DNA of 14,257 nucleotides, taken from a candidate division TM6 bacterium UASB124 (GTDB lineage Bacteria; Babelota; Babeliae; Babelales; RVW-14). Where the stretch lies: the NCBI GenBank assembly GCA_945872225.1, contig CAMBZK010000015.1:1-14257 (forward strand), written 5' to 3'. Both the position numbers and the translations under genes were made by a program. Positions 13,824 to 14,257 of this stretch are shown here, piece by piece (position 1 is the first letter of the stretch; each line of letters opens with the position of its first letter). The notes below the pieces were generated by a model. It did not search any database. It saw only the letters and a program-made list of their open reading frames with translations, and had not been told where the DNA came from.

Positions 13824-14257
13824 ATGTATCTGGTTATTCTCTTAAACGCATTATTTGCAAGTACGTTTGTTATGGTAAAAGTGGTTTTGGATTATACCAA
13901 GCCGCTCTTTTTGGTTGGCTCTGGCATGACTATAGGGGGCTTTCTTCTACTATTGTACTTGGTTATTAAATCCCCTAAAAAATGTGTTATTGCCTTAAAA
14001 GATGTTGGCATGTTTGCACAGGTAAGTATTTTTTCAATTGTGCTGAGTTATGGGCTGCAGTTTTGGGGCATGCAGTATATGCCCGTGTTCAAATCATGCT
14101 TTTTGTACAATTTTGGACCATTTGCATCCTATTTGATTGCAGCGTTCTGTTTTAAAGAGCGGATGAAGTTAAAAAAATGGTTAGGTTTAGCTGTGGGTTT
14201 TATCGGCATTATTCCCATTTTGCTTTCAACGTCGCCAGCTGAGCAAGGTTTATCCAT
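13824..14257 (+). CDS. EamA/DMT-type transporter, partial (C-terminus beyond right edge)
   Basis: The frame is open from ATG 13824 (MYLVILLNALFASTFVMVKV) to the right edge, 144 codons. GAGG (13817-13820) lies 3 bases before the ATG and GGGG a little further upstream. About five hydrophobic segments are visible: residues 1-19, 29-48, 66-84, 93-111 and 118-134, separated by short basic loops such as KSPKK and KERMKLKKW. The layout, the start and the KERMKLKKWLGLAVGFIGIIPIL segment (in part; the family has a comparable E-x-x-x-x-x-x-x-G-x-x-x-x-x-G-V) fit the drug/metabolite transporter superfamily (EamA). The substrate cannot be told. It probably forms an operon with ruvX. Confidence 0.75.
   Translation, partial: MYLVILLNALFASTFVMVKVVLDYTKPLFLVGSGMTIGGFLLLLYLVIKSPKKCVIALKDVGMFAQVSIFSIVLSYGLQFWGMQYMPVFKSCFLYNFGPFASYLIAAFCFKERMKLKKWLGLAVGFIGIIPILLSTSPAEQGLS

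Overview
This window looks like chromosomal DNA of a Gram-negative-type bacterium with moderate G+C and the standard genetic code. UGA is a normal stop, for example at the end of birA. Dense housekeeping operons flank a block of orphan secreted proteins. The mix (a Rho with a long N-terminal low-complexity extension, secF apart from secD, rpmA without rplU, a HTH-less BirA, many signal-peptide-bearing orphans) would fit a reduced, host-associated lineage such as Candidatus Dependentiae (TM6). That is inference from gene content and style. No rRNA or marker comparison is available here, and I hold it at about 50%.

Layout. Positions 1-643 (minus) hold the N-terminal 214 codons of a His-rich secreted protein that runs off the left edge. 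Positions 720-2435 (minus) are a tight operon, DUF2062 membrane protein -> smpB -> birA, with a 4-nt overlap and then a 4-nt gap. Positions 2500-5608 (plus) are a run of four secreted orphans: a 214-aa protein with a possible beta-sandwich, a 486-aa protein with a possible but unproven ADP-ribosyltransferase-like C-terminal half, a small Cys-rich protein, and a broken gene whose signal peptide is a diverged copy of the preceding one. Positions 5609-6153 carry no gene. They contain a strong, probably bidirectional intrinsic terminator and a 131-bp structured inverted-repeat element. Positions 6154-8925 (minus) are rho -> tsaD, 3 nt apart. Positions 9128-13223 (minus) are polA -> rpmA -> secF. 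Positions 13365-14257 (plus) are ruvX/yqgF followed by the start of an EamA-type transporter cut by the right edge.

The housekeeping genes cover trans-translation (SmpB), biotinylation (BirA), the tRNA t6A modification (TsaD), termination (Rho), Sec export (SecF), the ribosome (bL27), and replication/repair or RNA/DNA processing (PolA, RuvX). Two of them carry changes at normally conserved residues: SecF has Ala where the DR-I-RE motif has Asp, and RuvX has His where the third catalytic Asp is expected. The best candidates for new biology are the secreted cluster at 2500-5608, the His-rich protein at the left edge, and the repeat element at 5775-5905. No tRNA, rRNA, CRISPR array or transposase gene was found.
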